Positions 43,976 to 61,748 of a stretch of 64,000 nt of DNA are shown here, in pieces. The position numbers and the translations under genes were made by a program. Within the stretch, counting starts at the first letter, position 1; each line of letters starts with the position of its first letter. The notes under the pieces are model-generated. The model was not told where the DNA came from. It worked only from the letters and a program-made list of their open reading frames with translations, and made no database searches. The DNA is from Alkalicoccobacillus plakortidis. GTDB taxonomy: Bacteria; Bacillota; Bacilli; Bacillales; Bacillaceae_D. The stretch spans positions 2,604,001 to 2,668,000 of the forward strand of contig NZ_JAMQJY010000001.1 in assembly GCF_023703085.1 (NCBI RefSeq), written 5' to 3'.

Positions 43976-45072
43976 ATGATCGTTCCTGTACAAGCATTAC
44001 AAGAAGGCTGTATCGTCAAAACAGATATCTATAGTTTAGCACCAACCCCTTTAATCAAAAGTCATACCGTGCTAAAAGAAACACATCTTGCTTTCTTAAA
44101 AGCATTTTCTATTAAAGAGATTGATATTGAATATGCGCTTGCAGATGGTGATTCATTTCATCCGGCCGATTTATCAGAAGTAGAACCAGATGCAGATGAA
44201 GTGAACCCTTCTTTTTTTATAGATACAATGAGGCAGTTCGTGTTTTTAAAAGACATTTTGAATCATGGCAAGCAGGTATGCCTGTTGCTGTTTATGAACT
44301 GCGAACAGTTATGGTTCCTTTATTTGAAGGTGTGATTCAGAATCCAGATCAATTACTTACTCTTCATGAATACTCTTTTACAAAAGATTATCGCTACCAT
44401 CATGCTGTTTCCGTAGGATTGATCGCAGCTGCTCTAGCCCATAAAATGCAATATGATAAGAAAGAGTGGATTCAAATCGGTCTAGCAGGCTTATTAGCGG
44501 ATATTGGGATGGCTAAGATCTCACCAGGTATCTTGGACAAAAGTGGTCCTCTAACTGAGCTAGAGTACGATGAAATTAAAAAACATCCTGTATATAGCTA
44601 TAAGATGATAAAAGAAGCTAAAGGATTAACTGTTGCTGTTCAGTTGGCTATTCTGCAGCATCATGAACGTGCAGATAGTGAAGGGTACCCATTCGGTATT
44701 GAGAAAAGCAAGTTACATCCATATAGTGAGATTATCGCAGTTGCTGATGTCTATCATGCGATGTCTTCTGAGAGGCAGTATCGGGCTAAACATTCTATCT
44801 ATTATATTTTGGAAGAAATGCGTCGCCAAACATTTGGCCCATTAAATATTCCGGCCGTTCTTGCTTTAACAGATTTGCTACTCCAATTTTCAGTAGGAGC
44901 AACGGTTCGTTTAAATACAGAAGAAGTTGGAGATATTGTCTTTATAACTCCTCAGGATCTAACTAGACCGATGATAAAACTGGCCAAATCCGGAGATATT
45001 ATTAACCTTCAGCAGAGTTTGCAACTATACATTGAAGAAATTTTAAATTGGAATAAAAAAATGCTTGTCTAA
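43976..45072 (+). CDS. HD-GYP-like domain protein, degenerate active site (frameshifted)
   Basis: About 365 residues. The N-terminal region (MIVPVQALQEGCIVKTDIYS) precedes an HD-GYP-like module with YRYHHAVSVGLIAAALAHKM, GLLADIGMAKISPGILDKSG and LQHHERADSEGYPFGI. HD-GYP enzymes hydrolyse cyclic dinucleotides. Here the hallmark HD reads AD, so catalysis is doubtful, while the HHE and GYP elements remain. The ATG at 43976 has GGAGAG seven bases upstream. The frame is lost at the T-run 44212-44218. One more T gives PSFFYRYNEAVRVFKRHFE. It lies between gyrA and the rRNA operon. Confidence 0.75.
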
Positions 45073-45094
45073 TTTGATTATCATATGCTATACT
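45065..45094 (+). promoter_or_regulatory. rRNA promoter P1
   Basis: TTGTCT (45065-45070) and TATACT (45089-45094) spaced by 18 bases, overlapping the end of the HD-GYP-like gene. Confidence 0.55.
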
Positions 45095-45153
45095 AATTCT
45101 TGTCTTAAACGACGCGTAAACATTTGAGTTTGAAAATTAAATGAAACTTTTGA

Positions 45154-45182
45154 TTGACTTACTCGTCAGAAAATGTTACATT
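45154..45182 (+). promoter_or_regulatory. rRNA promoter P2
   Basis: TTGACT (45154-45159) and TACATT (45177-45182) spaced by 17 bases, about 170 bases before 16S. Tandem promoters about 90 bases apart are usual for Bacillus rrn operons. A leader with TTCTTTGAAAACTGAAC follows. Confidence 0.55.
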
Positions 45183-45351
45183 AGTTAAGTCGCAAACAGC
45201 GACAAACAAGTTCTTTGAAAACTGAACAAAAGCCAAGCGTACGAAGAGATACATGATATCTCATTAGTAACAAAAAAGTCGCAGGTAACACTGCGCAATT
45301 GGAAAGTTGATGGAGACATCAACGCCAACAGTTGAGCAATCAACTCACCAC

Positions 45352-46909
<1,558 letters not shown>

Positions 46910-47148
46910 GGGAGTAATACTTCTAGTCGATCACACAGGTTCGCCTGATGTGAATACGCTTTGGCTTTTGTTCGGTTTTGAATGAACTTCGTTCATTCTG
47001 AACCCACTTTTTTGTGGGCAATGGTTCTTTGAAAACTAAATCGTGCAATGCAAAACACACACAACGCAATCATCTCTATAGATGTGAGCGAGTCTTTATA
47101 TACACCATACTTGATGAATGGCATCGTCAGATGACCTGAAATCAAATT

Positions 47149-50082
<2,934 letters not shown>

Positions 50083-50317
50083 ACATGGTGAAAGACAGTG
50101 TGAGTAGCATAGAAACAGGAAGAAGAAGTCACTTCGGTGAATTCCTCCTCCTGTGGGCACGATTTGGTTTTGAGAGAATCTTTTCTCAAGATGGACAACA
50201 AGCATCAAGTGATTCGAGGACACAAGGATTGGAACGAAGGAGCGTATCTTCATACGTGACGGAGTGACAAGACGAAGTGGACGAAGAAGCGCGCCGATGA
50301 TTGGCCGTCCAGGCATA

Positions 50318-50434
50318 GTCCGGTAGCAATAGCGAAGAGGTCACACCCGTTCCCATGCCGAACACGGCCGTTAAGCTCTTCTGCGTCAATGGTAGTTGGG
50401 GGCTTCCCCCTGCGAGAGTAGAACGTTGCCGGGC
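50318..50434 (+). rRNA. rrf: 5S ribosomal RNA
   Basis: About 117 bases. The terminal helix GTCCGGTAGC/GTTGCCGGGC closes the molecule, and TAGCGAAGAGGTCACACCCG and CCATGCCGAACACGGCCG are typical Bacillus 5S segments. The 235-base spacer after 23S holds no tRNA. Confidence 0.96.
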
Positions 50435-50442
50435 ACTTTAAG

Positions 50443-50487
50443 AACCCCTTCATCTGATGGTTAACCCATTGGATGAAGGGGTTTTTT
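50443..50487 (+). terminator. rRNA operon terminator
   Basis: AACCCCTTCATC (50443-50454) pairs with GATGAAGGGGTT (50472-50483), followed by TTTT. Confidence 0.92.
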
Positions 50488-50516
50488 GTGTATCCGGATA
50501 GTGCAGGGTTCGGTAC

Positions 50517-51400
50517 CAAGAAGTTCGAAGTCATGAGCAAGAAGAAAAAGACGTGAACCAAGACGGATTGTGCTTCTATTAAGAAGGGGAGGGGGATAGT
50601 AAGAAAAAAGGGCGGAGAATCAAGAAGAAAAGATGGAATGGAATAAACCTATTCAGGTTTAGATAGATTGAAGCTGAAGCTGAAGCGGAAGGGAGAAAGG
50701 CAATAGCAAGAAAGAGAAGGTCTTAACCAAGATGGAGTATAGATTCATCAAGACGCCAGCTTCCGAAGCAAGAAAAACTGAAGGATAAGCAAGAGCAAAT
50801 CAGCTTTTACACAGCAGCAAGCCCCGATACCAAGATAAACAGCTAGGTAACCAAGAACCTCCCTTCATTAGCAAGAGAAAAGACGACGTTAGCAAGAACC
50901 TTTTTCATACCACCAAGAACCATCTCGCCGTACCAAGAAGCCCTTCCCCACACCAAGCCCGAGCCCTACGCACCAAGAGAGAAAGCCCAACAGTAAGAGC
51001 TCTGCCCAACCATTTCAAAAGGAATAAACCTATCCAGGTTTTAAACCGATTAAATTAACCAGAAAACCAAGGACAATACCAAGAACAACAAAGCCTTATC
51101 CAATGAAGAGTACCCATTCACCAAGAACCGAGCTGCACCACCAAGAGAAACTGGAGGAAAAACAAGAGCAACCAACCTCTTACCCAGCCACAGGCCTCGA
51201 CACCAAGAAAAATAGCTAGCGCACTAAGAACCTCGCCTCACTAGCAAGAGGAAGGGGAATATTAGCAAGAGCCTCCTTCAAAAAACAAGAGCGATCACTC
51301 CCAAGCAAGAAGTAACTCTCCTTACCAAGAACCATCTGCTCACACCAAGAGACACCTCCCCATACCAAGCCCCAAGCGCCAAACACCAAGAACTTCCCCA
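50517..51400. repeat. CAAGA 20/21-bp phased array with a 375-bp duplication
   Basis: CAAG recurs at 50517, 50538, 50559, then 50707, 50728, 50749, 50769, 50790, then 50831, 50852, 50872, 50893, 50914, 50934, 50954 and 50974, mostly 20-21 apart. TAAG variants lie in phase at 50600 and 50994. A larger unit is duplicated with divergence: 50641 onward and 51022 onward both start GAATAAACCTAT(T/C)CAGGTTT, and both contain GCAAGAG...GTTAGCAAGA-like blocks, offset by about 373-381 bases. The region fills the space between the rRNA operon and yaaC and holds no credible gene. Confidence 0.82.
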
Positions 51401-51417
51401 CACCAATCCATCCCACG

Positions 51418-52377
51418 TCATTCAAGCGAACATAAATAATGTTCAAAAAGCATAGGTAGTTTCATGTTGGAGATGGAGAGGAACTGTTTGATAAAGGGAA
51501 GGTCTTCTCCTTCAAAGTTATGGTGAAGTTCTCCCCACCACTCTGCTTCGTAGCGGCAAATCATGCTAAGGTTGTAGAGAAGAAGATAGTGAATAGATAG
51601 TTCTGGTAGGGGGCAAAAGTCTTCTCGTTTGCGCAGGATGTAGTGTTTTCCATCGATTGCTGTGAGCCAAGGTGGGCTTTGATATGAAGTTGGTTTGAAG
51701 TGTAAAGGTATTGTGATGCTATGGTTGTTTGATTGAATACCCATTTGTCGATTAAACCAGTTGTTTTGATTCTGTTGTTCTAAGAATAGTCCAAATCGAT
51801 TAGCTGTCATGTGGAGATCATCTAATAGGTCGGAGGCTATGCTAAAGGATTGATAACGGTACGTAACGGGCAGACTGATTTTCTGGTTTTGCATTGTGGA
51901 ATATAAGGAGTGCATGTCAGCGATTTGTTTCATTAGTGCATTCATTTTATATTTTTCGGATGGCATCTGTTTCACATGAAACATTTTAGAGAGAGAGTGC
52001 AGAAAAAGGCCGTTCTTTTGGATTTTTATTTCGTCATCAAGAAATCGATAGCCTTGTTTTTTTCGCTTTCTGGTGGTGACACCATGGGCGAGGATGGCGG
52101 AGTTTTCTGGATAAAAAGGGTCCGCTGTTAAGACGCATGCTTTGAGCATCTGAACAATTCCGTAGAAGAGCAGCATAGGTTGTATTTCAATTGGTGATTG
52201 AGCTGCTTGTTTAAAGTATAATCGTCCCTGCTGTAGGTGGTAAATAAATGAATAGCTGGTATGATAACTTAAAGTTTTGGCGTTAGGGAATGATTGTTGT
52301 TCGTAACAATTGGTTAAAAAACGCTTTGTGTAGCTGATTGATTCAAATGGTACCAAGGCATCTTTCAATGGAATCAC
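51418..52377 (-). CDS. yaaC: YaaC family protein
   Basis: A 319-residue protein of the YaaC family, whose members lie between the origin-proximal rRNA and guaB in Bacillus. Visible features are SFIYHLQQGRLYFKQA, an internal MFHVKQMPSEKYK stretch whose DNA contains a parS-like sequence, and a conserved C-terminal EAEWWGELHH. There is no membrane segment or known catalytic motif, and the function is unknown. The start is GTG. It runs against the flow of its neighbours. Confidence 0.85.
   Translation of the reverse strand: MIPLKDALVPFESISYTKRFLTNCYEQQSFPNAKTLSYHTSYSFIYHLQQGRLYFKQAAQSPIEIQPMLLFYGIVQMLKACVLTADPFYPENSAILAHGVTTRKRKKQGYRFLDDEIKIQKNGLFLHSLSKMFHVKQMPSEKYKMNALMKQIADMHSLYSTMQNQKISLPVTYRYQSFSIASDLLDDLHMTANRFGLFLEQQNQNNWFNRQMGIQSNNHSITIPLHFKPTSYQSPPWLTAIDGKHYILRKREDFCPLPELSIHYLLLYNLSMICRYEAEWWGELHHNFEGEDLPFIKQFLSISNMKLPMLFEHYLCSLE
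51968..51983. promoter_or_regulatory. parS-like site inside yaaC
   Basis: TGTTTCACATGAAACA matches the parS palindrome except for one central base (CATG for CGTG). It may be a weak ParB site on the right arm, or a decayed one. Confidence 0.5.
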
Positions 52378-52468
52378 TCTTTCAACAAATATCGTTAGTA
52401 TATTCAGAAAAGTTGTACTTAACGCCTTTTCTTGACAGTAGTTTACCCAATTGATACGCTACTAATAA

Positions 52469-53974
<1,506 letters not shown>

Positions 53975-54005
53975 TGAGTGACGCGAAATTGTAACGTTTT
54001 TCAAG

Positions 54006-54035
54006 TAGATAGAGTCTAACTCTATCTATTTTTTT
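54006..54035 (+). terminator. Terminator after guaB
   Basis: TAGATAGAG (54006-54014) pairs with CTCTATCTA (54020-54028), followed by seven T. Confidence 0.9.
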
Positions 54036-54089
54036 ATACTTGCATATGATAAAATTACCTCTGTGTTAAAAATAGCGGAGGTGGAAGGT

Positions 54090-55425
54090 TTGAGTAAGCC
54101 AGGCAAAACAAAAGGCACTACTTGGAATGATGGCAGCATCGCTGGCATTAACAATTGGATTAAACCCGCATACAGCGGAAGCGGCTGTTGATGTGAATGC
54201 ATCAGCATCGATTTTAGTAGACGCAGATTCAGGAAAAATTCTATTTGCAGATAACATAGATGATCAACTACCGATAGCAAGTATGACTAAAATGATGAGT
54301 GAGTATTTAATTTTAGAAGCGATTGATCAAGGAACGATTAACTGGGATGACGAGGTTAGTATTAGTGATCCAGTCCGTGCTCTTTCCTTAAAAATAGATT
54401 TATCTAATGTACCACTTAGACAAGATTACACCTATACTGTAGAAGAGTTATATCAATCCATGGCCATTTATTCAGCAAATGCGTCAACCATTGCTTTGGC
54501 TGAGCATGTAGCTGGTTCTGAAACTGATTTTGTGCAAATGATGAATGACAAGGCAGGAGAGCTTGGACTTGAAAGTTATAGCTTTGTTAATTCAAGTGGA
54601 TTAAATAATAGTGATCTTGCTGGTAATCATCCAGAAGGCACGGAAGCAGATGCAGAAAATGAATTAACGGCTAAATCAGTTGCACAGCTTGCGTATCATT
54701 TGATAAATGATCATCCTGAAGTTTTAGAAACAGCAAGCATTCCGGAACTTGAGTTCCAGGCAGGAGAAGAAGAAGTTATTCAGATGCAAAACTGGAACTG
54801 GATGATTCCTGGTGTAAATGCACAACATGAATATGATGGTGCGGATGGACTAAAAACAGGGTTTACATCAGGTGCAGGCAATTCATTTACTGGAACAGCT
54901 AGTCGAGACGACATGCGTTTAATTACAGTTGTAATGGGTGCCGTTACTCGTGATGATCGTTTTGATGAAACGGCAAAGTTGTTTGATTATGGATTTGATA
55001 ATTTCCATGAAGTCGAATTATTACCTGAAGGGTATAAGCCTGATGGTGAAGATGTGATTCCTGTAACAGGCGGGAAAGAGAATGAGGTTTCCATTTCTAC
55101 ATCTGAGGCTCTTTCAGTAGTTGTGAAAAACGATGAAGAAGAGCTTTATTCACCAGAGGTTACATTATCTGAAGAGTTATTAAATGAAGATGGAGAGTTT
55201 GTGGCTCCACTTGAAGAAGGACAAGAGGTTGGAGAAGTTCAATTAGCGTATAATGGTGAAGAAGACGTCCAATACTTATATGATAATCGATCAAATTCAA
55301 CTCCACTTGTAGCGGATCAAGCTGTGGAAAAAGCAAGCTGGTTTACGATGAGTATGCGAGGCATTGGAAGCTTTTTCTCAGGTATTTGGACATCCGTTTC
55401 TGATACTGTTACAGGCTGGTTTTAA
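54090..55425 (+). CDS. dacA: D-alanyl-D-alanine carboxypeptidase DacA (PBP5; N-terminal frameshift)
   Basis: The major low-molecular-weight penicillin-binding protein, which trims the terminal D-Ala of peptidoglycan stems. The active-site motifs are SMTK, SAN and KTG, and the C-terminus SVSDTVTGWF is the amphipathic membrane anchor. From the ATG at 54127 the signal peptide has no basic n-region. A TTG at 54090 has GGAGG eight bases upstream and encodes a lysine-rich start in a different frame. Removing one base between them, for example a T of CTTGG at 54121-54125, fuses them into a normal signal peptide ending TAEAA. The restored length is 444 residues, near the B. subtilis 443. Confidence 0.9.
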
Positions 55426-55506
55426 AGGTAAGCACCAACTCCTTTTTGAGTATGTGTAATTAAACAATATACTATATTTCAGACTATTAGAGTGGGGGAT
55501 TTTAAA

Positions 55507-56391
55507 ATGAGTCAAACTGGTACAGATCTTGTGAAACGTGGTATGGCGGAAATGCAAAAAGGCGGTGTCATCATGGATGTGGTGAACGCCGAGCAAGCAA
55601 AAATTGCGGAAGAAGCTGGAGCTGTAGCCGTTATGGCACTTGAGCGTGTTCCTTCAGATATTCGTGCCGCTGGTGGAGTAGCAAGAATGGCTGATCTTCA
55701 AATTGTTGAGGATGTTATGAAGGCTGTTTCCATACCTGTTATGGCAAAAGCGCGTATTGGGCATATTGTAGAGGCGCGTGTTTTAGAATCAATGGGTGTT
55801 GATTACATTGATGAAAGTGAAGTTTTAACACCTGCCGATGAAGTCTTTCACTTATACAAACGTGATTATACAGTACCATTTGTTTGTGGCGCACGTGATC
55901 TAGGTGAAGCAGCTCGTCGTATTGGCGAAGGAGCATCTATGATCCGTACAAAGGGTGAACCAGGAACGGGTAATATTGTAGAAGCTGTTCGTCATATGCG
56001 TATGATGCAAGCACAGATTAAAACAGTAGCAAATATGTCTAAAGATGAGCTGATGACAGAAGCGAAAAACCTTGGGGCATCTTATGAGCTTCTTCTAGAA
56101 ATCAAAGAAACAGGGAAATTTCCTGTTGTGAATTTTGCAGCTGGCGGTGTGGCCACTCCTGCTGATGCGGCATTGATGATGCAGCTTGGTGCAGATGGTG
56201 TATTTGTTGGCTCTGGTGTCTTCAAATCGGACAACCCTGAGAAGTTTGCTCGTGCTATTGTTGAAGCTACAACTCATTTTACAGATTATGAGTTGATCGC
56301 AAATGTTTCTAAAGGCCTTGGTTCAGCAATGAAAGGATTGGAGATCTCTACACTTGCTCCATCTGATCGTATGCAGGAGCGCGGCTGGTAA
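55507..56391 (+). CDS. pdxS: Pyridoxal 5'-phosphate synthase subunit PdxS
   Basis: The 294-residue synthase subunit builds PLP from ribose 5-phosphate, glyceraldehyde 3-phosphate and ammonia. It shows [20 protein letters not shown], the lysine motif [10 protein letters not shown], the phosphate-binding [19 protein letters not shown] and [12 protein letters not shown]. The ATG at 55507 gives the exact family length. GGGGGAT precedes it. It forms a complex with PdxT, encoded two bases downstream. Confidence 0.98.
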   Translation: MSQTGTDLVKRGMAEMQKGGVIMDVVNAEQAKIAEEAGAVAVMALERVPSDIRAAGGVARMADLQIVEDVMKAVSIPVMAKARIGHIVEARVLESMGVDYIDESEVLTPADEVFHLYKRDYTVPFVCGARDLGEAARRIGEGASMIRTKGEPGTGNIVEAVRHMRMMQAQIKTVANMSKDELMTEAKNLGASYELLLEIKETGKFPVVNFAAGGVATPADAALMMQLGADGVFVGSGVFKSDNPEKFARAIVEATTHFTDYELIANVSKGLGSAMKGLEISTLAPSDRMQERGW

Positions 56392-56393
56392 GT

Positions 56394-56984
56394 ATGATCA
56401 AAATTGGTGTACTTGCTCTGCAGGGAGCTGTGCGGGAACATGTGCGCAGTCTTCAAGCAGAGGATACTGAGATTATTATTATTAAAAAGGCTGAGCAGCT
56501 TCAAGAAATAGATGGCTTAGTTTTTCCTGGTGGCGAAAGTACAACGATGCGCCGCCTGATTAATCAATACAATTTTTTTGAACCTTTAAAGGCATTCGGT
56601 AAAAGTGGAAAACCAATTTTTGGTACATGTGCAGGGCTTATTCTTATGGCAAGTGAAATCGCTGGTCAAGACCAAGCGCATCTTGGACTAATGGATATGA
56701 AGGTTCAAAGGAATGCATTTGGTCGTCAAAGGGAAAGCTTTGAAACAAGACTTGAAGTTCAGGGTGTTGCAGAGGATCTGCGCGCTGTTTTTATTCGAGC
56801 ACCTCTAATTGAAGAGGTGGGCGAACACGTAGAGGTACTCTCTACATACAATGGAGAAATTGTAGCTGCACGAGAAGGTCATTACTTAACGTGCTCATTT
56901 CACCCTGAATTAACAGATGATTTCCGTTTGCATCGTTTTTTTGTTACAATGGTGAAAGAAGCAAATAAACAAAGAACTAAATAA
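56394..56984 (+). CDS. pdxT: Pyridoxal 5'-phosphate synthase glutaminase subunit PdxT
   Basis: A class I glutaminase of 196 residues supplying ammonia to PdxS. It has [13 protein letters not shown], the nucleophile in [11 protein letters not shown] and the His-Glu pair in [10 protein letters not shown]. It starts two bases after the pdxS stop, with the ribosome site inside pdxS, so synthesis is coupled. Confidence 0.97.
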   Translation: MIKIGVLALQGAVREHVRSLQAEDTEIIIIKKAEQLQEIDGLVFPGGESTTMRRLINQYNFFEPLKAFGKSGKPIFGTCAGLILMASEIAGQDQAHLGLMDMKVQRNAFGRQRESFETRLEVQGVAEDLRAVFIRAPLIEEVGEHVEVLSTYNGEIVAAREGHYLTCSFHPELTDDFRLHRFFVTMVKEANKQRTK

Positions 56985-56995
56985 GAAAATATGTT

Positions 56996-57236
56996 GATAG
57001 GGATTAGTAAGGCTTATACGTTTGATTCAGAGAGCCGGTGGTTGGTGCAAACCGGAACAGACTAGCTTGAATCCACCCTTGAGTGAATGGTCGAAATAAT
57101 AGTAAACTGTTCCGTTTTGCCTTCGTTACAGGTTTCGAGTGGTCTTCATTTTGTGAGGGCTATAAGGGTGGCAACGCGGGTAAACTCTCGTCCCTTCTAT
57201 ACACATGTATAGGAGTGGCGGGAGTTTTTTGTTTGA
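56996..57236 (+). promoter_or_regulatory. T-box riboswitch of serS
   Basis: The leader has stem I elements (GATTAGTAAGG; AGAGCCGGTGGTTGGTGC), the T-box AAGGGTGGCAACGCGGG (57164-57180) and a terminator hairpin (ACTCTCGTCCCTTCTATAC pairing into GTATAGGAGTGGCGGGAGT, then six T, ending near 57230). GAATCC at 57069-57074 places a serine codon TCC in the expected specifier position. Uncharged tRNA-Ser would favour the antiterminator and expression of serS. Confidence 0.9.
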
Positions 57237-57262
57237 ATTGAAGAATCTGAGGAGGAAAAAAG

Positions 57263-58538
<1,276 letters not shown>

Positions 58539-58556
58539 GAAAAGGGGGATCACAAG

Positions 58557-59345
58557 ATGAAATATGCGATTTGCCAAACGAAGCTTGTTCCTGGTCAACC
58601 AGAGGCAAACTATCAGATTATTGAGCAATGGACACATGCAGTGATGTCTGCAGAGCAGAGGCCTGATATCTTGGTCCTTCCGGAGATGTGGACGACAGCC
58701 TATACACTGCCTGATCTAGAGCAGAAAGCAGAACATCGTCTTGAGATCACTCTTCCGTTTCTTCAGCGACTTGCAACGCAGTACGATGTTCATTTTATTG
58801 GAGGATCGGTTGCCAATAAAAAGGATGGAGGAATTTATAATACAGCTCTTGTTGTCAGCAGACAGGGAAAGCTTGTGTATGAATATGATAAGGCTCATTT
58901 AGTTCCTATGCTAAATGAGCCAGCTTTTCTCCAAGAGGGAGAGTCGCTTTCGCAAGTATTTGAGCTAGATGGCGTAAAAATGGGTGTCATCATATGTTAT
59001 GATTTACGTTTCCCTGAGCTAGCCAGGTCACTTGCCCTTGAAGGGGTACAGGTGCTCCATATTGTAGCAGAATGGCCTGAAGCAAGAACACTACACTGGC
59101 AGGCTTTACAGGTAGCACGTGCTATTGAAAATCAATTTTATGTTGTATCAAGTAATGTAATTGGAACGCACGATGGAGTTGAATTTGCAGGTCGTTCAAT
59201 GGTGGTTGATCCTTGGGGGAACACTCTTGCCATGGCATCTCAAGATATCGAAGAATCCATCACTATCTCCTTAAAGCTAGATCAGGTACCACAAGTGAGG
59301 CAAGATGTACCAGTTTTTAAAAGCCGACGATCAGATCTCTACTAA
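58557..59345 (+). CDS. Carbon-nitrogen hydrolase (nitrilase superfamily)
   Basis: A 262-residue enzyme with the Glu-Lys-Cys triad in VLPEMWTT, YDKAHL and IICYDLRFPEL. It resembles omega-amidases such as YafV/MtnU that hydrolyse alpha-keto acid amides, but the exact substrate cannot be fixed by eye. It starts 18 bases after serS with AAGGGGG before the ATG and may be read through from it. Confidence 0.85.
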   Translation: MKYAICQTKLVPGQPEANYQIIEQWTHAVMSAEQRPDILVLPEMWTTAYTLPDLEQKAEHRLEITLPFLQRLATQYDVHFIGGSVANKKDGGIYNTALVVSRQGKLVYEYDKAHLVPMLNEPAFLQEGESLSQVFELDGVKMGVIICYDLRFPELARSLALEGVQVLHIVAEWPEARTLHWQALQVARAIENQFYVVSSNVIGTHDGVEFAGRSMVVDPWGNTLAMASQDIEESITISLKLDQVPQVRQDVPVFKSRRSDLY

Positions 59346-59472
59346 AGTAATTAAAAAAACAGTGACAATCGAAAACAATAAATATTACAATATCCCTAAC
59401 CATTCGACATAATTTTCAGAAATAAGGGTAAACATGAAGATTATAATCTATTTTAGAAAAGAGGGATATTGA

Positions 59473-60700
59473 TTGAGCAAATCACCATTATCACAAACAC
59501 AGATGAGTGACAAGCAGCGAAGCTCTTTTATTCGCGGAGCTATTTTTCTTATGGCAACGTCGTCTATAGGGCCAGCTTTTTTAACTCAAACTGCTGTTTT
59601 CACTCAACAATTTTTGGCAAGCTTTGCTTTTGCCATTGTTGCTTCTGTAATCATTGATATAGGAGCACAATTAAACATATGGAGAATCATTTCCGTATCC
59701 GGTATGCGAGGCCAGGATATCGCTTGGAAAGTGTTACCTGGTCTTGGTTTATTTGTTGCAATCCTTATGGTATTTGGAGGCTTTGCATTTAATATCGGTA
59801 ACGTGGCAGGTGCAGGGTTGGGTTTAAATGTATTATTTGGGATTCCTGTGTTATGGGGTGCCGTCATTACTGCAGCTATCGCAATCATTATTTTTCTAAT
59901 TAAAGATGCGATGAAGGTAGTCGATCGGGTTATTCAAGTATTAGGAATTATCATGATTTTAATGGTAGGTTATGTCATGTTAAGCACTAGTCCTCCGGTT
60001 CAGGAAGCTTTGGTTAAAGCTGTTTTACCTGATAATTTTAAGAGTCTTCTTCTTCCAATTGTCACACTCGTTGGAGGGACTGTAGGTGGCTATATATCAT
60101 TTGCTGGTGGTCATCGATTAATCGATGCCGGTATTACGGGGAAAGAGAACGTGAGATTCGTTAGTAGAGCGGCAAACTTAGGTATTCTAACAACTAGTAC
60201 TGTTCGGGTATTTCTGTTTCTTGCTGTATTAGGTGTTGTAGCCATGGGTTATACATTAGATGCTGATAATCCAGCAGCAACGGTGTTCCAAGTAGCGCTT
60301 GGGTGATGTCGGCTATAAAATGTTTGGAGTTGTTTTATTTGCAGCTGCAATTAGCTCTGTTATCGGGTGTGCGTATACAAGTATCTCATTTTTACGATCA
60401 TTCCACCCATTTTTCGCAACATATAATAATTGGATCATAGCTGGGTTCATCGCAATCTCTACGATTATTTTTGTTTTGGTTGGACGACCAGTAGCATTAC
60501 TGATTATTGCCGGTTCACTAAATGCTCTAATCTTGCCAATTGTATTAACCACTATATTAATTGCATCAAGAAAAAAGTCAATTGTGGGGGATTATCATCA
60601 TCCTACTTGGATCATTATTTTTGGAATTATAGCTGTGCTTGTTACAATAGTTGCAGGTTACATCTCCCTAGGTGGAATAGCAGATTTATGGAGAAGGTAA
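59473..60700 (+). CDS. Nramp-related transporter, YcsG-like (frameshifted)
   Basis: About 408 residues with roughly eleven membrane helices. It resembles the YcsG branch of the Nramp superfamily: MATSSIGPAFLTQTAVFTQQ in helix 1 and GGYISFAGGHRLIDAG in helix 6. True Nramp metal transporters carry DPGN in helix 1, which is absent here, so manganese transport should not be assumed. The start is a TTG with AGAGGG upstream. The frame breaks at GCTTGG (60297-60302). Dropping one T gives FQVALGDVGYKMFG and one continuous protein. A terminator follows. Confidence 0.8.
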
Positions 60701-60732
60701 AAAAAGGATGCCGCAGTGGCATCCTTTTTTTT
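60699..60732. terminator. Bidirectional terminator between convergent genes
   Basis: GGATGCC pairs with GGCATCC around GCAGT, with A and T runs of seven or more on either side. Confidence 0.92.
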
Positions 60733-60733
60733 G

Positions 60734-61748
60734 TTACGTATAGGCAGGCTCACGCTTGCCTTGTTCAATCTCTTCCATGTAGTGACATGCAGCCATATGA
60801 CCTTCTTTAAGATAATCAGTTGTGCGAAGCTCAGGTGTCTCCGTACGACATTTATCAGTGGCAAATGGACAACGTGTATGGAAACGACATCCTTCAGGTG
60901 GATCAATAGGAGATGGAACATCTCCTTTTAAGATAATGCGATCAGCTTTATTTGCTTGGATCTGGTACTGGGATCGCAGATAGTAATGCTTTGGTGTAAG
61001 GATGCTGCGATTGATCAAATACAGATTTCTTATCACCAATCTCAACGATACGTCCAAGATACATAACAATCACTCGATCTGAAATGTGGCGAACCACACC
61101 TAAATCATGCGAAATAAAGAGATAGGTTAGCTTCAGTTCACGCTGAAGTTTTTTAAGAAGGTTAATTACCTGTGCTTGAATGGATACATCCAATGCTGAT
61201 ACAGCTTCGTCACATACAATTAGTTTTGGATCAACAGACAATGCACGGGCAATTCCGATACGTTGTCTCTGCCCGCCACTAAATTCATGTGGGTAGCGAT
61301 CAATTTGGTGTGGTCCAAGACCAACTGTATCCATCAATTCTTTAATACGGTTTTCACGGTCTTTTTTAGGTACAGCATTTTGAATTTCCATTGCTTCGTA
61401 AAGAATCTGTCTAACTGTTTGACGCGGGTTAATCGATGCATATGGATCTTGGAAAATAATCTGAAGATCCTTGCGCATTTTTCGCATCTCTGACTTGCTA
61501 ATGGAAAGTAGGTCTTTTCCTTGAAATTCAATTTCACCACTTGTTGGTTCATCAAGTCTTAAAATGGCACGTCCAGTAGTAGACTTTCCACAACCTGATT
61601 CTCCAACAATACTAACCGTTTCTCCTTCTTTAATGGCGAAGGATACGCCATCTACTGCTTTAACATGGTTAACGGTCCGACCAAGCATTCCACCTTTAAT
61701 TGGGAAATGCTGTTTTAGGTCATTAACCTTGAGTAGTTCTTGTGCCAT
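60734..61748 (-). CDS. Peptide ABC transporter ATP-binding protein, OppF/DppF type (frameshifted)
   Basis: The second ATPase of an oligo/dipeptide importer, 337 residues when repaired. It has Walker [13 protein letters not shown], signature [15 protein letters not shown], Walker [13 protein letters not shown] and the C-terminal Cys-rich oligopeptide extension [14 protein letters not shown]. The frame breaks after PVPDP. Dropping one T from GCTTGG (60954-60959, plus strand) gives [15 protein letters not shown]. The ATG lies within the 3' end of the upstream ATPase gene, overlapping it by 26 bases. Confidence 0.88.
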
